In this document: in pieces, positions 1 to 11,116 of the stretch
Layout: each line of letters opens with the position of its first letter
Position numbering within the stretch: the stretch's first letter is position 1
NCBI RefSeq assembly: GCF_001411555.2
Contig: NC_049907.1
Location: 36,415,866-36,479,865 of the forward strand
DNA length: 64,000 nucleotides
Direction: 5' to 3'
Source of the DNA: Juglans regia
Lineage: Eukaryota; Streptophyta; Magnoliopsida; Fagales; Juglandaceae
The notes under the pieces: generated by a model
Told to the model about the DNA's origin: nothing
The model's database searches: none
The model's input: the letters and a program-made list of their open reading frames with translations, nothing else
Program-made: the position numbers and the translations under genes

Positions 1-605
1 TATATAAATATATATATATATATATATATACGTCAATAAATAATTTCCCCAGCTAGTGATCTGTCAGTCACTTTTTCTTAACTGACTTTTTGCGTCCTTC
101 ATTATTATTGTTGCTATATATATATATATATAAATATATTCAGATGATATTTTCTTCTTGGGATCTAATTAATTCCTCGGCCGGCCCCATTTTTTCCCTT
201 TAAAATCATTGTCTGTCTATATATATGTACCTTTCTTTCTATTAATAATACACATTTTCTCATTCGATAATAATTAAATTATCAGGAGGGGCCTACTGCA
301 TTATCCATATATATCAGAGTATGAAGAAGAGTCAATTTTGCCTCTCTGTCTGTCGACTGTGGTAGGTTGTGAATAAATTTATGGATTTAATTTATCTTAT
401 AAAATTAATTTTTTACAAGAAATTTATAAATTTTATCTACAAATAATATAAGATTATTCCTCAATATATAAGTTCTTGTATTTTTTTGGATAATATAATA
501 TTTATGTTCAAGAATATTGGTTGGATGATGATGATGATGATGTAGTCTACTGTGGTGGCCGGGGTTTTATAATTAAAAGATTGTGGTGGCCTGGTGGGTA
601 GCTTT

Positions 606-647
<42 letters not shown>

Positions 648-1981
648 CCAATGAATTGGTGGTTTCTTTTGTTGGTGACGAGTGCATGCATGCATTGCTG
701 CTAGCTAGCTACTTAGCGAGGTTATGATTTTCTTTTTGTTTTTTCAATTTCAACCACATCGATGTGACAAACTAGCAGATATTAGAAAAAGAAAAGAAAA
801 TCCCTTCCAACCCGAAAAAACTAGAGGGTTTTAAAAGTTGTCCAAGCTAGCAGCAGCATGTACATCATGTTAAAGTATAATTAATGGCGTTCCAGCACTT
901 TTGTTCAACAAAGAAGATATATATATATATAGTTGGAACTGATCTATATATTATTGTGGGTGCACATGATATGAGGCAGCAGCTGCTTGAAACTTTACAA
1001 ATCCTTAACGACCAAGAAACGTCATAACATAAATAAAAGATCATCATGTATCATGATTATTATGACATGAGTCATGCATGATACTGTGCCACCCTTAAAC
1101 TATAAATTACATCATATATATATATATATATCTTTATATATATGTAAATTGTCTATTTGATGAATAAAAAACAGAAATTCTTGTTTTAATGTTTTTTTTT
1201 TTTGTTTTTAGTTAAAGTTAACGGCAATAATCCCGCCTCTCTCCAACATTTTGTGTGTCCCACCTTTGTTCCTCTCTCTCCAACTTTTTGTATGTGCGTG
1301 TGAATAATGGCCTTGCAAGAAAAGAATAAAAAAGAATATAAAAAATATAACTTTATTAAAAAAAAAATGATAATCTCAAAGTTTTTAATACCGTTTGATT
1401 AAAGCACTGTAATAAAATATTTTAATATCAATATTATTTTGATATAACTTATATATAAATAAATAAATTATATATGTATCAATTATATTTTAAAATAACG
1501 TCAATGCAAGTCTTGAAAAATTAAAACACATATTTATAATAAAGTATGGGTCATACTTTATTAAAAAATATTCACATATTAAAAAAAATATTCACTTATT
1601 TTCATCACGAAAATGGGAGTATGGTTTAATTTTTAATTCTCGAGAAAATGAAATTAAAAAAAGTTAAGAAAATAGTCTTAGGATGTGAGAAATAGAGTAA
1701 AAATTATAAAAATACATATATGTGCCTTGTAATTGTACATCCGACTAATTTAAAAATTAATGTCTTTTCTAGCAAGTATGTCGTGATCTTTGTTTCGAGC
1801 CTTAAATTAAGGTCTCCTCTTTCAAATCCGAAATTTAAATTATTTTTTGACTTCTTCAGCACAATATATCTTATATTATTGGGATAGTGACTTAAAACCT
1901 GATATTATTTAATAATTAAATTTTTTCTTTTTTGGCAATATTTTCATAGTGAAAATTTTCATTTTTAATGTGGAGTAGTTA
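1..1981. other. AT-rich intergenic spacer with TA microsatellites
   Basis: No gene is supported here. The stretch is AT-rich and carries several TA-dinucleotide runs (near 9-30, 117-132, 607-644 and 1113-1131), a short GAT run near 526-543 and poly(T) tracts. Short open frames across the TA runs are low-complexity and not gene-like. I see no RNA gene, promoter or recognisable transposon in it. Confidence 0.6.
607..644. repeat. (TA)n microsatellite
   Basis: An uninterrupted TA dinucleotide run of about 19 units. Similar long runs occur at 2725-2766, 6326-6360 and 31679-31719. Such tracts are length-polymorphic in plants, and assembled lengths may be unreliable. Confidence 0.9.
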
Positions 1982-2337
1982 GGCTTAGTTTGGATAGTGA
2001 GATGAGATAAGATGATCTGTAAATAGTAGTAAATTGATATGCGAATTGTAATAAAATGGTTTGAGTTAAGATATTTATAGAATTTTGAAAAATGGGAGAA
2101 AAAAAATTGAATAAAAATATTATAGAGTTAAAATATTATTAGAATATAATTTTTGTTTTGGTATTTAAAAAAGCTAAATTAGTTTTTTTTGTTTTATTTG
2201 AAAGTTTGATAAAGTTGTAATGATTAAATAATGATTAGATGAAAAAATTAAAAATTAAAAATTAAAAACCGTTTACGTTTAGATATTAAGATAAAACGAG
2301 ATGAAATTATTAGAGTGTATAACTATCCAAATCATAA
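1982..2337. mobile_element. MITE of the GAGATGAGAT family
   Basis: A roughly 355-bp element. It opens with GGCTTAGTTTGGATAGTGAG and closes with AACTATCCAAATCATAA, so the ends contain the inverted motif TTTGGATAGT / ACTATCCAAA. The interior has the GAGATGAGATAAGATG motif, then AT-rich DNA. The same end and interior motifs recur at 7068-7304, 30309-30518 and 63109-63313. It has no coding capacity and would need a transposase supplied elsewhere. Family (Tourist/PIF-like or another) is not settled by this copy. Confidence 0.6.
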
Positions 2338-2721
2338 ATTTCACAACTTAGTAATCATAAGTACCAGAATTTTATAAACAGAACCACAATAGTGAAATAT
2401 CCTCAATGAGATTATACATTTATCCAACAAAATATAATACAAAGCCAAAATATATGGAAAAAATGAGAAATAAATCTCATTTGGCCCAAAACACGCCATT
2501 AAATACCATCATCTTGATAATACAAACTCAATCATCTTGTTAAAGAACTGATTGTAGTAATTAATTTGTTTGTTAAAATTCTTTTTTAATATTCTATTAA
2601 TTATATTACTTGTATAAAAGTTGAAGTAATGTCTTCTAAGATATATATATCATCAATTATTTTTATAAAATAATTGTTTAATCTAACTAGATAAATGTAT
2701 TTTGTACGTTATTTTGACGTA

Positions 2722-2768
<47 letters not shown>

Positions 2769-3005
2769 TGCAGTAGTAGTACTAGTGTGCAATATCGCTA
2801 GCTCTTTATGAAAATCAGAAGTTAGGAGGACGGTTCTGCAAACTTGCAGTTATTTGGTCTCCTTACATGATTACTCACGAGTAGTAATGGTGCATTTATT
2901 TTGTATTGTCGTCTGTCTACACTCAGCACGTGCTTTTTGTTTGGAATATTCAAATTATATATGTGGTTTATCAACAGTACTCGATCGCCACATTTGTTTG
3001 GAATA
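2338..3005. other. AT-rich spacer with (TA)n run
   Basis: No gene seen. It contains a long TA microsatellite at 2725-2766. The stretch ends at the LINE target site. Confidence 0.6.
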
Positions 3006-3021
3006 AATGTGATCATGACAT
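3006..3021. repeat. LINE target-site duplication, left copy
   Basis: AATGTGATCATGACAT sits directly before the poly(T) tract of the minus-strand LINE. It matches 5766-5781 (AATGTAATCATGACAT) in 15 of 16 bases. A 16-bp duplication beside a poly(A) tail is the hallmark of target-primed reverse transcription. Confidence 0.85.
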
Positions 3022-3062
3022 TTTTTTTTTTTTTCCTGAAGGAAATCATCTCTCACATTTCA

Positions 3063-4604
3063 TTAAATTAAAGAAGAAATATATAGAAGAGCCTCCTCCA
3101 TAGTTACAATGAAATCTGAAATAAAAAGAGCATTTTTTACTAACAAGTGTGTTATGTTATTACCATTTCTCCTGACATGAGAAATATCACACTTAGCAAA
3201 ACAACCATATAACATTCTAGCCTCACTCACAAAAATGCTTGCATTGGACCAAGCCTCTGCAGTGGCCTTGAGATCATTAATAACTTGCAATGAGTCTCCT
3301 TCGATGATGACTTGTCCACGACCAAAATCAATGCCAAACTTAAAGGCCTGCAATGCACCATATGACTCAGCTAGCAATGAATTAGGGTACATTTATTTAT
3401 TGATCCTCAAGGTAGCAACAATCTGTCCCTCACAGTCCCTAACACAAATGCCAATGCCTATCAACCCTTTAAGCTTATCAATAGTCCCATCCCAGTTGAT
3501 TTTATACCAATTGGAATGAGGAGTCGTCCAGACCTCTGCTGATGGGCATCTTGATTTGATTCTACAAACATCTCTTAGCTCTTCCTCTCTTAGCATATCC
3601 AAAATATGGTTGGCCTCTCTAACCAAAGAATTAGGATGAGAAAACTCTTTGTTGAAGATAAAATTGTTCCTTCTCCATCAGATTCTTTTAGCTATAATCA
3701 TAAACTCTTGTCGAACATCAGGATCTATAGAGACTATAATGGCTTCTACAAACTACAGCATTGAAAATTGAGGTAGATAACACTTTTGGAGCTTTTTTGA
3801 ACATTGACTCCAAACATCTCTTGCAGCTTCACACCCCCAAAGAACATGTACTACATTTTCCTCTTCCAAATTGCAAATGGGGCATAAAGGATGTTCAACA
3901 ATATTCCTCTTGAATAACCTGGACTGAGTGGGGAGTGCATCAAGACAAGCTCTCCACAAGAAGACCCTTTCACCTGGAGGCACATTTGAATGCCAAATCT
4001 GCTGCCAAACCCTCTTAAATTGGCCACTGGATGAGGACTGACCTTGATCTGCAAATTCCCTCTCCTTCACCATATGATAAGCACTCCTCACAAAAAAGCA
4101 GCCATTTTGAGTACCCTTCCAGATTAATTTGTCCTTGCTATTCAAAAAGCTAATTGGGATTCGAAGAATGGCTTCTGCCTCACCACTATCAAAAGTCTGT
4201 TGCACAAGATCTTTCTTCCAGGTTTTAGAGTTTGAGTCAATTAGTTCTGCTACTGTGGCCCTTCTGTCCAATACTTTGACATCACTTATAACCATGTTAT
4301 GATGGGAAGCACTTAACCATTTATCTTGCCAAATGTGGATGTTTTCACCAGTACCTACTCTCCAAACATACTCTTCAAGGATGATTGGTCTTGCTGCAAT
4401 GAAGCTCCTCCAAATAAAAGAAGGGCTAGCACCCAACTTTTCTGATTGGAAATCAGAATGCTTGAAATATTTTGCTTTCAAAACCTTGGCTGCCAAAGAG
4501 TGTGGATTTTGAATTAATCTCCAACATTGCTTAGCAAGCATAGCTTTGTTGAAGCATTCAAGATCCCTAAAACCCATGCCACCTACATCTTTAGCCTTTC
4601 CCAA
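3063..4604 (-). pseudogene. LINE ORF2 C-terminal part: zinc-binding and RNase H domains
   Basis: The frame at 4604-3753 holds the zf-RVT region. It has the typical run of a tryptophan-rich segment, VFLWRACLDALPT, and a CPIC...H...C zinc cluster (CPICNLEEENVVHVLWGCEA). After a frame change, the frame from 3626 down to 3063 encodes an RNase H fold with the expected acidic residues: D in INWDG, E in LLAES, and D in IEGDS, followed by RRNGNNITHLLVKNAL. One in-frame stop at about 3393-3395 interrupts this domain. In live elements this part degrades the RNA of the RNA:DNA hybrid. Here it is a relic. Confidence 0.85.
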
Positions 4605-4652
4605 TCTGCTCCAAGAAACCCAGTGAAGTTTGTTCTCCTTCTGTTGTTGTCC

Positions 4653-5742
4653 CTACCAAAAATTCTGAAGAACACTATTAATATATTTCAAAAGTGAATT
4701 AGGAAGCTTAAAAACACCCATTGTATAAGTAGGAAGTGCTTGGACCACATCTTTGATAAAGATCTCTCTTCCTGCTTGTGATAAGAACTTCATTGCATGA
4801 TTGCTCAATTTCAATCGAACTTTGTCTAAAATCCCCTTGAAAGTCTTGTGTTTTGCTCTGCCAACAACTGAAGGTAATCCAAGATAGTTTTCATATGGCA
4901 TAGCTGACTTCATACCAGCAATATCAAGAATATATGATTGAGTCACCCTCGGAGTATTCTTGCTAAAAATAATAGAGGTTTTCTCAATGTTAAATCTTTG
5001 TCCAGAGGCCTCTTCATACACTTTAAGCAAACCAAAGAGCCTGCCCCATTCAAAAGCATTTGCCTTACAGAAATAAGACTATCATCTGCAAAGAAAAGAT
5101 GTGATACTCTCATCTGACCTCCGTCCACTGGCACCCCATGAATCAACCCCTTCTCTTCTGCTTTTCCTGTTAAATTGCTCAATGCCTCAAAATGAATAAA
5201 TAGGGTGAAAGAGGGTCTCATTGCCTTATGCCTCTAGATGGATGTAAAGCCTCTTGAGGAAAACCATTTACTAGAATAGCATAGGAAACAGTTTCAACAC
5301 AGCCCATCACCAAGTCAATCTATTGAGAATTGAACCCTAGTTTGCATAAAACAACTCGAAGGAAGCCCCATTTGATTCTATCATAGGCCTTGCTCATGTC
5401 AAATTTCAAAGCCATGCAGCCCTCTTTACCTGTCATTTTACATTTCATAGTATGCAATGCTTCAAAAACTACAATTACATTATCAGTGATTAACCTTTCA
5501 GGAATAAAAGCTGACTAATGATGAGAAATAATGAGTGGCAGGATCTTCTTAAGCATGTTGGCTATAGCTTTTGATATGACCTTATACAACACATTATATA
5601 GAGAAATAGGTCTAAATTCAGACACTTTTAAAGAGGATTTCTTTTTTGGGATAAGGGAAATAAAAGTGCTATTAATCTTAGCAAGACTCCCTTTAGAATT
5701 GAGCGAGCACAAACAAAGCAGCTTCACAAACCTGAGGACCAA
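4653..5742 (-). pseudogene. LINE ORF2 reverse transcriptase fragment
   Basis: Three broken frames give RT blocks in the right order on the minus strand. First comes the N-terminal block with FISLIPKKKSS and FRPISLYNVLYK (5742-5515). Next is a block with the catalytic FADD motif in HLFFADDSL (5221-4943; FADD or YADD is usual in plant L1). Last is the thumb region with SGQRFNIEKT and the downstream segment (5030-4653). Overlapping frames show at least one frameshift near 4943-5030. The N-terminal third of RT is absent because of 5' truncation. Confidence 0.85.
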
Positions 5743-5765
5743 CTGTTGACCAGTGTTGTTGATAG

Positions 5766-5781
5766 AATGTAATCATGACAT
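5766..5781. repeat. LINE target-site duplication, right copy
   Basis: AATGTAATCATGACAT differs from the left copy (3006-3021) at one base. It marks the 5' truncation point of the LINE. Confidence 0.85.
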
Positions 5782-6318
5782 CATTATCATTTCATGTGCA
5801 TGTTAAGCTTAATTGATTTATAAAAAAAAAAAAAAAAAGATGTTAAACTTAATTCTTGCAAAAACCTTAAGCCCACTTACTTTGAAGATGATCATAATCA
5901 TGATATTGTACATGATTCACATTAGCATTAATATATATATATATAATATACATGTTGTTCAACATGCACCTACTTATAATAATGAGCCGGAGTTTTTGGC
6001 TCAATTAATGCAAAAAAAGTAATGATTTTTCTGGATTTGTCTTTCTAAAGGACCTACTAATTGAAACTTTTGCACTTCTTTATTCATTTTAAAATTTAGA
6101 TAATGTTAAAATAAATAAATAAATGATGTAGCATGGATGCATATGGTCTTAAGATCATCAAATCCTATTTGAAGGGTAAATTTCAAAGTACGTTTCTAAT
6201 TGGCCGGGGGATCAGTGCTAAAGGATATAATTTGGAGGAGTGGATATAATTTGATCCTGATCTACCATTAATTATTGATTGCTGCACTACTACTCCTCTA
6301 TTCTTAATTAGGGGTTGT

Positions 6319-6362
<44 letters not shown>

Positions 6363-8070
6363 TACTCATGATCTCCTTTCCATTTTTTAAGCATTCAATG
6401 ATAATATATATATAATAAGCTTTTAATTTCGAAACGATTGCTTCCATGGCGATCGATCATTTATCTAGGAAATGCTTACATTGTATTGCATTTTGTTATT
6501 ATCGAGACCGATCATTAATTTTAACATTAATGTTATTAATTTTAATAATATGATATCGTTTATAGAGTCGATAGCCCATTTAAACACATAATAACCATGT
6601 ATGTACAAATAATATTATTTATAGAGAAGTATTACAGTCACAAAAAAATATTATAAAAGTAAACTTATAAAATGACATAACTTTATATGATCATACATTA
6701 TGTCTATTTTATAACAAAAATAATTTTACAATCTAACATGTATATATATATACTTCATTAAGACATATTAATTTATGTATTTAATTTTTTTTTTTTCGGA
6801 CTAAAACATTTATCTTCTTTATACACACAATTGTACCAATAATGCAACATCAGATTAATAAATAAATATCCCGCGCGTATATAATGAGATATAAATATCC
6901 CTACCCAACCACTTTTTTCCATGTAAATTCATGGAAACCCATATATATATATATATATATATATATAGATTAATTCCCAGCTTATATATAAATATATATA
7001 TATATATAAATATTCCATCGACAAACGTATCTAACAGGGGACCAAAGTGCACTATCAGAAAATCTAAGGACGTCTCGTTTGTTTTTAGAATTGAAAAGAA
7101 AACTTTTCAATTGATTATTTCATTTTATATCATTTAATTATTATATTTTATAAAATTTAAATATAAAATAAAATAAATAATTCAATTTTTTAAATATTAA
7201 AATAAAAAATAATATTAAAAAAATATTTTATAAAAATATTTTATTTAATTTTTAATTTTCATCTTAATTCATCATATTTCATCTTAAAAAAACAAGAGAG
7301 ATCCCTTTCATAACCAAGCTGAGAGAAGGGCCTTGACCAATGACAATTAACTTGCATTAAATAAATTCCAGCGAAACAAACATAAACTGTCGAGACATAT
7401 TGGAGGACAAGCCTTGTTTTCACGAGGAATGGATCAGATGCTCATGGATAACAATCTCGAAGTTATAAGTGGTCGTAAAACTAGCACGTAAGAGCGAGGT
7501 TTAGAGTACGGATCCGTCGGCCCCCGCAACTTGGCCGGTTCGCGATGGTGATTAAAGCGTCCCGACCACCATGAATATATTATATATATAGATATATATA
7601 CGTACTATCCCATGCACATGTGAGTTCAGTCATTTTTCCGTACATGATAACATGTCCCCGGCCACCCCCAACTTGCGCAAGTGCTTTCTGCTTTCAATCC
7701 TTTTTTTCCCGCTGGCTTAGCTATTTATGTGATTGATGAGCAGTGGACAGAAGTCAATAGGACAGGGATTGGTGTCCGTAAATACTGCCTTGCTACTGTC
7801 AATATATAATTGTTCATGATTTTGTTCCAAAGTGCTATGGATCCCTTGGCCCCAAAACTTTAATTGTACGTACGGAACACAAGGTACCTTTGCTGGTGCA
7901 TGGTGTGCCCACGTAGTATTTTATTAAAATATTATTTTTTAATATTATTATTTTAAAATTTAAAAAAATTAAATTATTTATTATATTTTATGTAAAAATT
8001 TGATAAAATTATTATAATTAGATGAGAAACGACGAGATAAGTTAAAAGATTTTTTGTATCCAAATCTCCA
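5782..8070. other. Intergenic spacer with TA runs and a MITE
   Basis: No gene is supported. It contains a poly(A) tract near 5822-5838, a long TA run at 6326-6360 and further TA runs near 6940-7010. A MITE-like block lies at 7068-7304. A second AT-rich stretch (about 7920-8060) with GATGAGAAACGACGAGATAAG looks like a MITE remnant next to the solo LTR. Open frames across the TA runs are low-complexity. Confidence 0.55.
7068..7304. mobile_element. MITE-like element
   Basis: The ends form an imperfect inverted repeat: GGACGTCTCGTTTGTTTTTA at the left, and the reverse complement of a right end reading AAAAAACAAGAGAGATCC. The interior is nearly pure A/T with the ATTTCATCTTAA motif, a variant of the GATGAGAT family. 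Non-coding and non-autonomous. Confidence 0.5.
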
Positions 8071-8767
8071 TGTTGATGTTATGTTTTGCAACCCTAGCAA
8101 CTCCGCAATGGGTCGATTCGTTCCTGCGAGAATGAAGGGATGTGGGCTTGGGGTGGTGAAAAACACCTCTAATGCCTAAATCAGCTTTAAGTTCTCAGTC
8201 TGTAATTTAAAGGAACTCAAATGAAAGTGTTTAGAGAGTTTTCTATCCAAGCGAGAGAGTATATATACCTAGTCAAAGTGGTCCCCTAGAAAGTTGATTG
8301 TGGCGATGTTGCTCTGTACTCAGGTTGTGCCTTATCTCCATGTTCTGCCACGCAACAGGTCGTCCATGCCTGATCGTGACAATCGCTGACAGTCTAGGGT
8401 TCAAATCGTGGCGTGTCTGTGTTTGTGTCCGTCCTCGTCCTTCATTAAATGCGACATGGTCTTGGCTTAGTGCACCCACCTTCTAAGTCTGTCCAGCCAT
8501 CGGTGTCCAAGGACCAAGGTTGTCCCTAGCACTGTGTATGCAGATTGTCGACCAGTAGTGATATCAGACCTTCTGACTCAGGTATCCACGTTCCACGTGT
8601 CCAACTTCGTTGCTCTTCTATAGGTTTCCTAGGCCGACCTTACCTTTCTCGGCCCGGCCCATCCTATCCTTTCATACCAATTTCTTACTACTGGGCTATG
8701 CTCAGACCCATCTATGCCTCGTGGGCTTGGCCCGTGTGGTTTGGCCCTAGGAACAACCTCCCTCACA
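8071..8767 (-). mobile_element. Solo LTR, 697 bp (gypsy-like family)
   Basis: On the minus strand it starts TGTGAGGGAGGTTGTTCC and ends ACATCAACA, so it has TG...CA ends. The 5-bp flanks are CTCCA on the left and CTCCC on the right, a target-site duplication with one mismatch. It aligns along its whole length with the LTR at 49703-50388 on the other strand. Shared landmarks are the GTTGTTCCTAG start, the AGGACG block, the GGCATGGA block, and the CAGAGGT / CACCACCC / AGGAACG end. There is no interior and no second LTR, so it is a solo LTR left by LTR-LTR recombination. It is GC-richer than its surroundings. Open frames inside it are not genes. Confidence 0.8.
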
Positions 8768-8984
8768 CTCCCCTTAATATATAATTCAGGCTTTTGCAAT
8801 GAGAATTTCTTGATGATCTATTACAGATAATTATTTGCTGATCGATGGATCATATACATGTATATGGTACATATATATAGATATATCAAAGGTAAAACCC
8901 AATTTGGATGGCATGGATGTAATAAGATTGCGGCTGCATGCATGGAATAACTGCATATCTGCCTATTACTTAAAAGAGCCTATA

Positions 8985-9125
8985 CGGTTACTGTTCATTA
9001 CTGTTCATCAGTAAAGACGCCTTTTTTTTTTTTTTTTTTTCGAATAGTTTTTTTTCGCATATCTTATACTGTTTGTTACTGTTGATGTTACCTTTCATAA
9101 ACAGTAATTATGAACAGTAAAGATG
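8985..9125. repeat. Inverted-repeat element (TACTGTTCAT arms)
   Basis: The left arm contains TTACTGTTCATTACTGTTCA. The right arm contains ATAAACAGTAATTATGAACA followed by GTAAAGATG. The two are near reverse complements and enclose poly(T) tracts. This is consistent with a small MITE or foldback element. No target duplication was identified. Confidence 0.4.
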
Positions 9126-9289
9126 TTTTTTTTTTTTCACATGTTTGTTTGGTTTTTCTGTTTCTTTTTGGGTTTGTCCGTGTGAATGCCAAAGTGCGAC
9201 ATAATACAACAATCGTGCGTGAGGAATGAGAGAGAGGGAGAAAGGAAAAGTAGGGAAAAATACTGGTTTTTGGATTTTAAATTCCAACC

Positions 9290-10060
9290 CTTCATCTTTA
9301 ATCTTCAGATTTAATCTAACGGTAGAAGTTTAAATATTGATTTAAACTAACATAAAATAGATAATTAAAATTTAAATATTATATCATACACTTAAAATTA
9401 ACTTCAATTTATAAAATACTAATTTTTCATCATTAAATAAAAGATAAAGTTTTACTGAATATTTTTAAGAGAATAATATTATTTCATATACTAAAAATCA
9501 ACTTTAATTTATAAAATACTAATTTTTCATCATTAAATAAATGATAAAATCTTACTGTATATTTTTAAGAGAAAAAAACTATCTAATTAATTTGAATTTT
9601 TAATATAATTTAAATTTCATAATAAATGATGAATATAAATAAATAATAATTTTATTCTTATACATTAGACTATTTTAATATTCGAAATTATACTTTATTT
9701 TTTTCTTTAATTTGACAGATGTGGCAAACATGCTTTTTTTTATCAATTAGAAAATCTTACGCCATATAGGATTTTACACAAGTATCACTAATTTCAAAGT
9801 AACCAAGCACATTCTAGGATTTAAATCTAACCCTTTATCATAACTCTCCAAATTTGATCAAATGGTAAAAATTTAAAGACTGATTTAAATTAATTTAAAA
9901 TAGATAATTAACATATAAATATCATATCATAAATAAATTATCAAATTTAATTTATAAAATATTAATATTTCATCATTAAATGAATGATGAAATTTTTTTA
10001 AATATTTTTAAAAAAGTATAACTATATAAATATTTAGAGTTTTAACATAATTTAAATATG
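9290..10060. repeat. AT-rich direct repeats
   Basis: A motif containing ATAAAATACTAATTTTTCAT with CATTAAATAAA occurs twice about 100 bp apart (near 9410 and 9510). A diverged third block lies at about 9820-10040 and keeps TTTATAAAATATTAATATTT plus CATCATTAAATGAATGATG. A preceding motif (TAATCTAACGGTAGAAG / TTGATCAAATGGTAAAA) is also shared, which suggests two related units near 9290-9600 and 9815-10060. Nature unknown; non-coding. Confidence 0.5.
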
Positions 10061-10916
10061 ATAATATTCTTAATTAACTAAAAAGAACTGCTACAACTAA
10101 CGAAGAAGTAGCCTGAAAATGTCCTGAATGTGTATTTCATTTTTTTATTTTTCTTTTCTTTTTTTCATGTATTTTTTTAATCATCATAAACATTTAAAAA
10201 AAATAAAAAATTCACAAAATTATTAAAAAAATACTTCTTCAATCACTAAATAAAAAAAATTAAAATAAAATTAGGCAAACATCCCTTGGAACAACATAAT
10301 CCGTCATATATGTTCAGCAGAATTATGATCTCGTGGGCGAAGCTGCAGCCTCTCAAAGTATATTGGTGGATGGAGCATATAAAATATATGAGTAATGTTA
10401 TAGAAAAGTCATTATAGTAGTGTATATTTTATATTTATTGCGTGATTGTTTTTAGTTGATTGTTCCTAACACTCATTTGTAGAGATATGTGATCTAGATA
10501 ATGATACATCATATATGTAAAATATATACTTCTAATAGTGACTTCTATTTATATTTATACAAAATATAGTACTACTGCTTTAATTAGAGATATATACAGA
10601 GTTTTCTATTTTGCGACCTATCAAACGATAGCTTTCTAGGTATTTGGACTGTTACGTAGATAATCAATTAACATTGTTAAATAACCCATCTTTCATATAT
10701 TCTGTCCAAATCAAAAGTTGAGTAGTACTGGCGTATGGTCGACCCCGATTTATATATGTCTTGACCTAATGATGAAGCACAACTATCATAGTTCAAGTTT
10801 TACAGATTCCGCGCAGGATTGTTTGTGAACATTTGGAAAATATGGGAATAAATGGGTTAATTCCCTACTTGCCAATGGCACGACTGCTCTCGCATGATTT
10901 GACTTTCTGTTGTGTA

Positions 10917-10918
10917 CA

Positions 10919-10954
<36 letters not shown>
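10917..10954. repeat. Compound (TG)n(AG)n microsatellite
   Basis: About ten TG units are followed directly by about nine AG units, downstream of the FAF-like gene on its 3' side. Confidence 0.9.
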
Positions 10955-11116
10955 CAACGATAATAACTAACTCGGCTACACAGGCGCATAGATTTAGGAA
11001 AGAAATGAGGGGATTTCATGCATGGGAGAGTAGGGGGGACAAAAAGGAAGAGGACAGACACAAAATTGTGGAATATAGTTAATATATATATAGAGAGATC
11101 CAAAATAAAGCTTTAG

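Larger units (their letters stand above)
3022..5765 (-). mobile_element. 5'-truncated L1-type LINE retrotransposon
   Basis: A minus-strand non-LTR retrotransposon of about 2.7 kb. Its 3' end is the T run at 3021-3034 (poly(A) on the minus strand), followed by a short 3' UTR. Reading on the minus strand, it then carries the middle and end of ORF2: reverse transcriptase, a zinc-binding RT-associated domain, and a plant-type RNase H at the extreme C-terminus. ORF1, the endonuclease and the start of RT are missing, so it was truncated at its 5' end on insertion. A 16-bp target-site duplication frames it. Frameshifts and stops make it inactive. Confidence 0.9.
8768..11116. other. Intergenic spacer between solo LTR and FAF-like gene
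   Basis: No gene is supported. Contents: a small hairpin-type repeat at 8985-9125; AT-rich direct repeats at 9290-10060; a GT/GA microsatellite at 10917-10954. The last few hundred bases are the 3' flank of the FAF-like gene on the minus strand. Confidence 0.55.

Noticed and set aside
461..691. A tyrosine/isoleucine-repeat open frame
   Set aside because: It is a translation of the (TA)n microsatellite.
8273..8784. Several open frames on both strands
   Set aside because: They lie within the solo LTR and have no recognisable domain.
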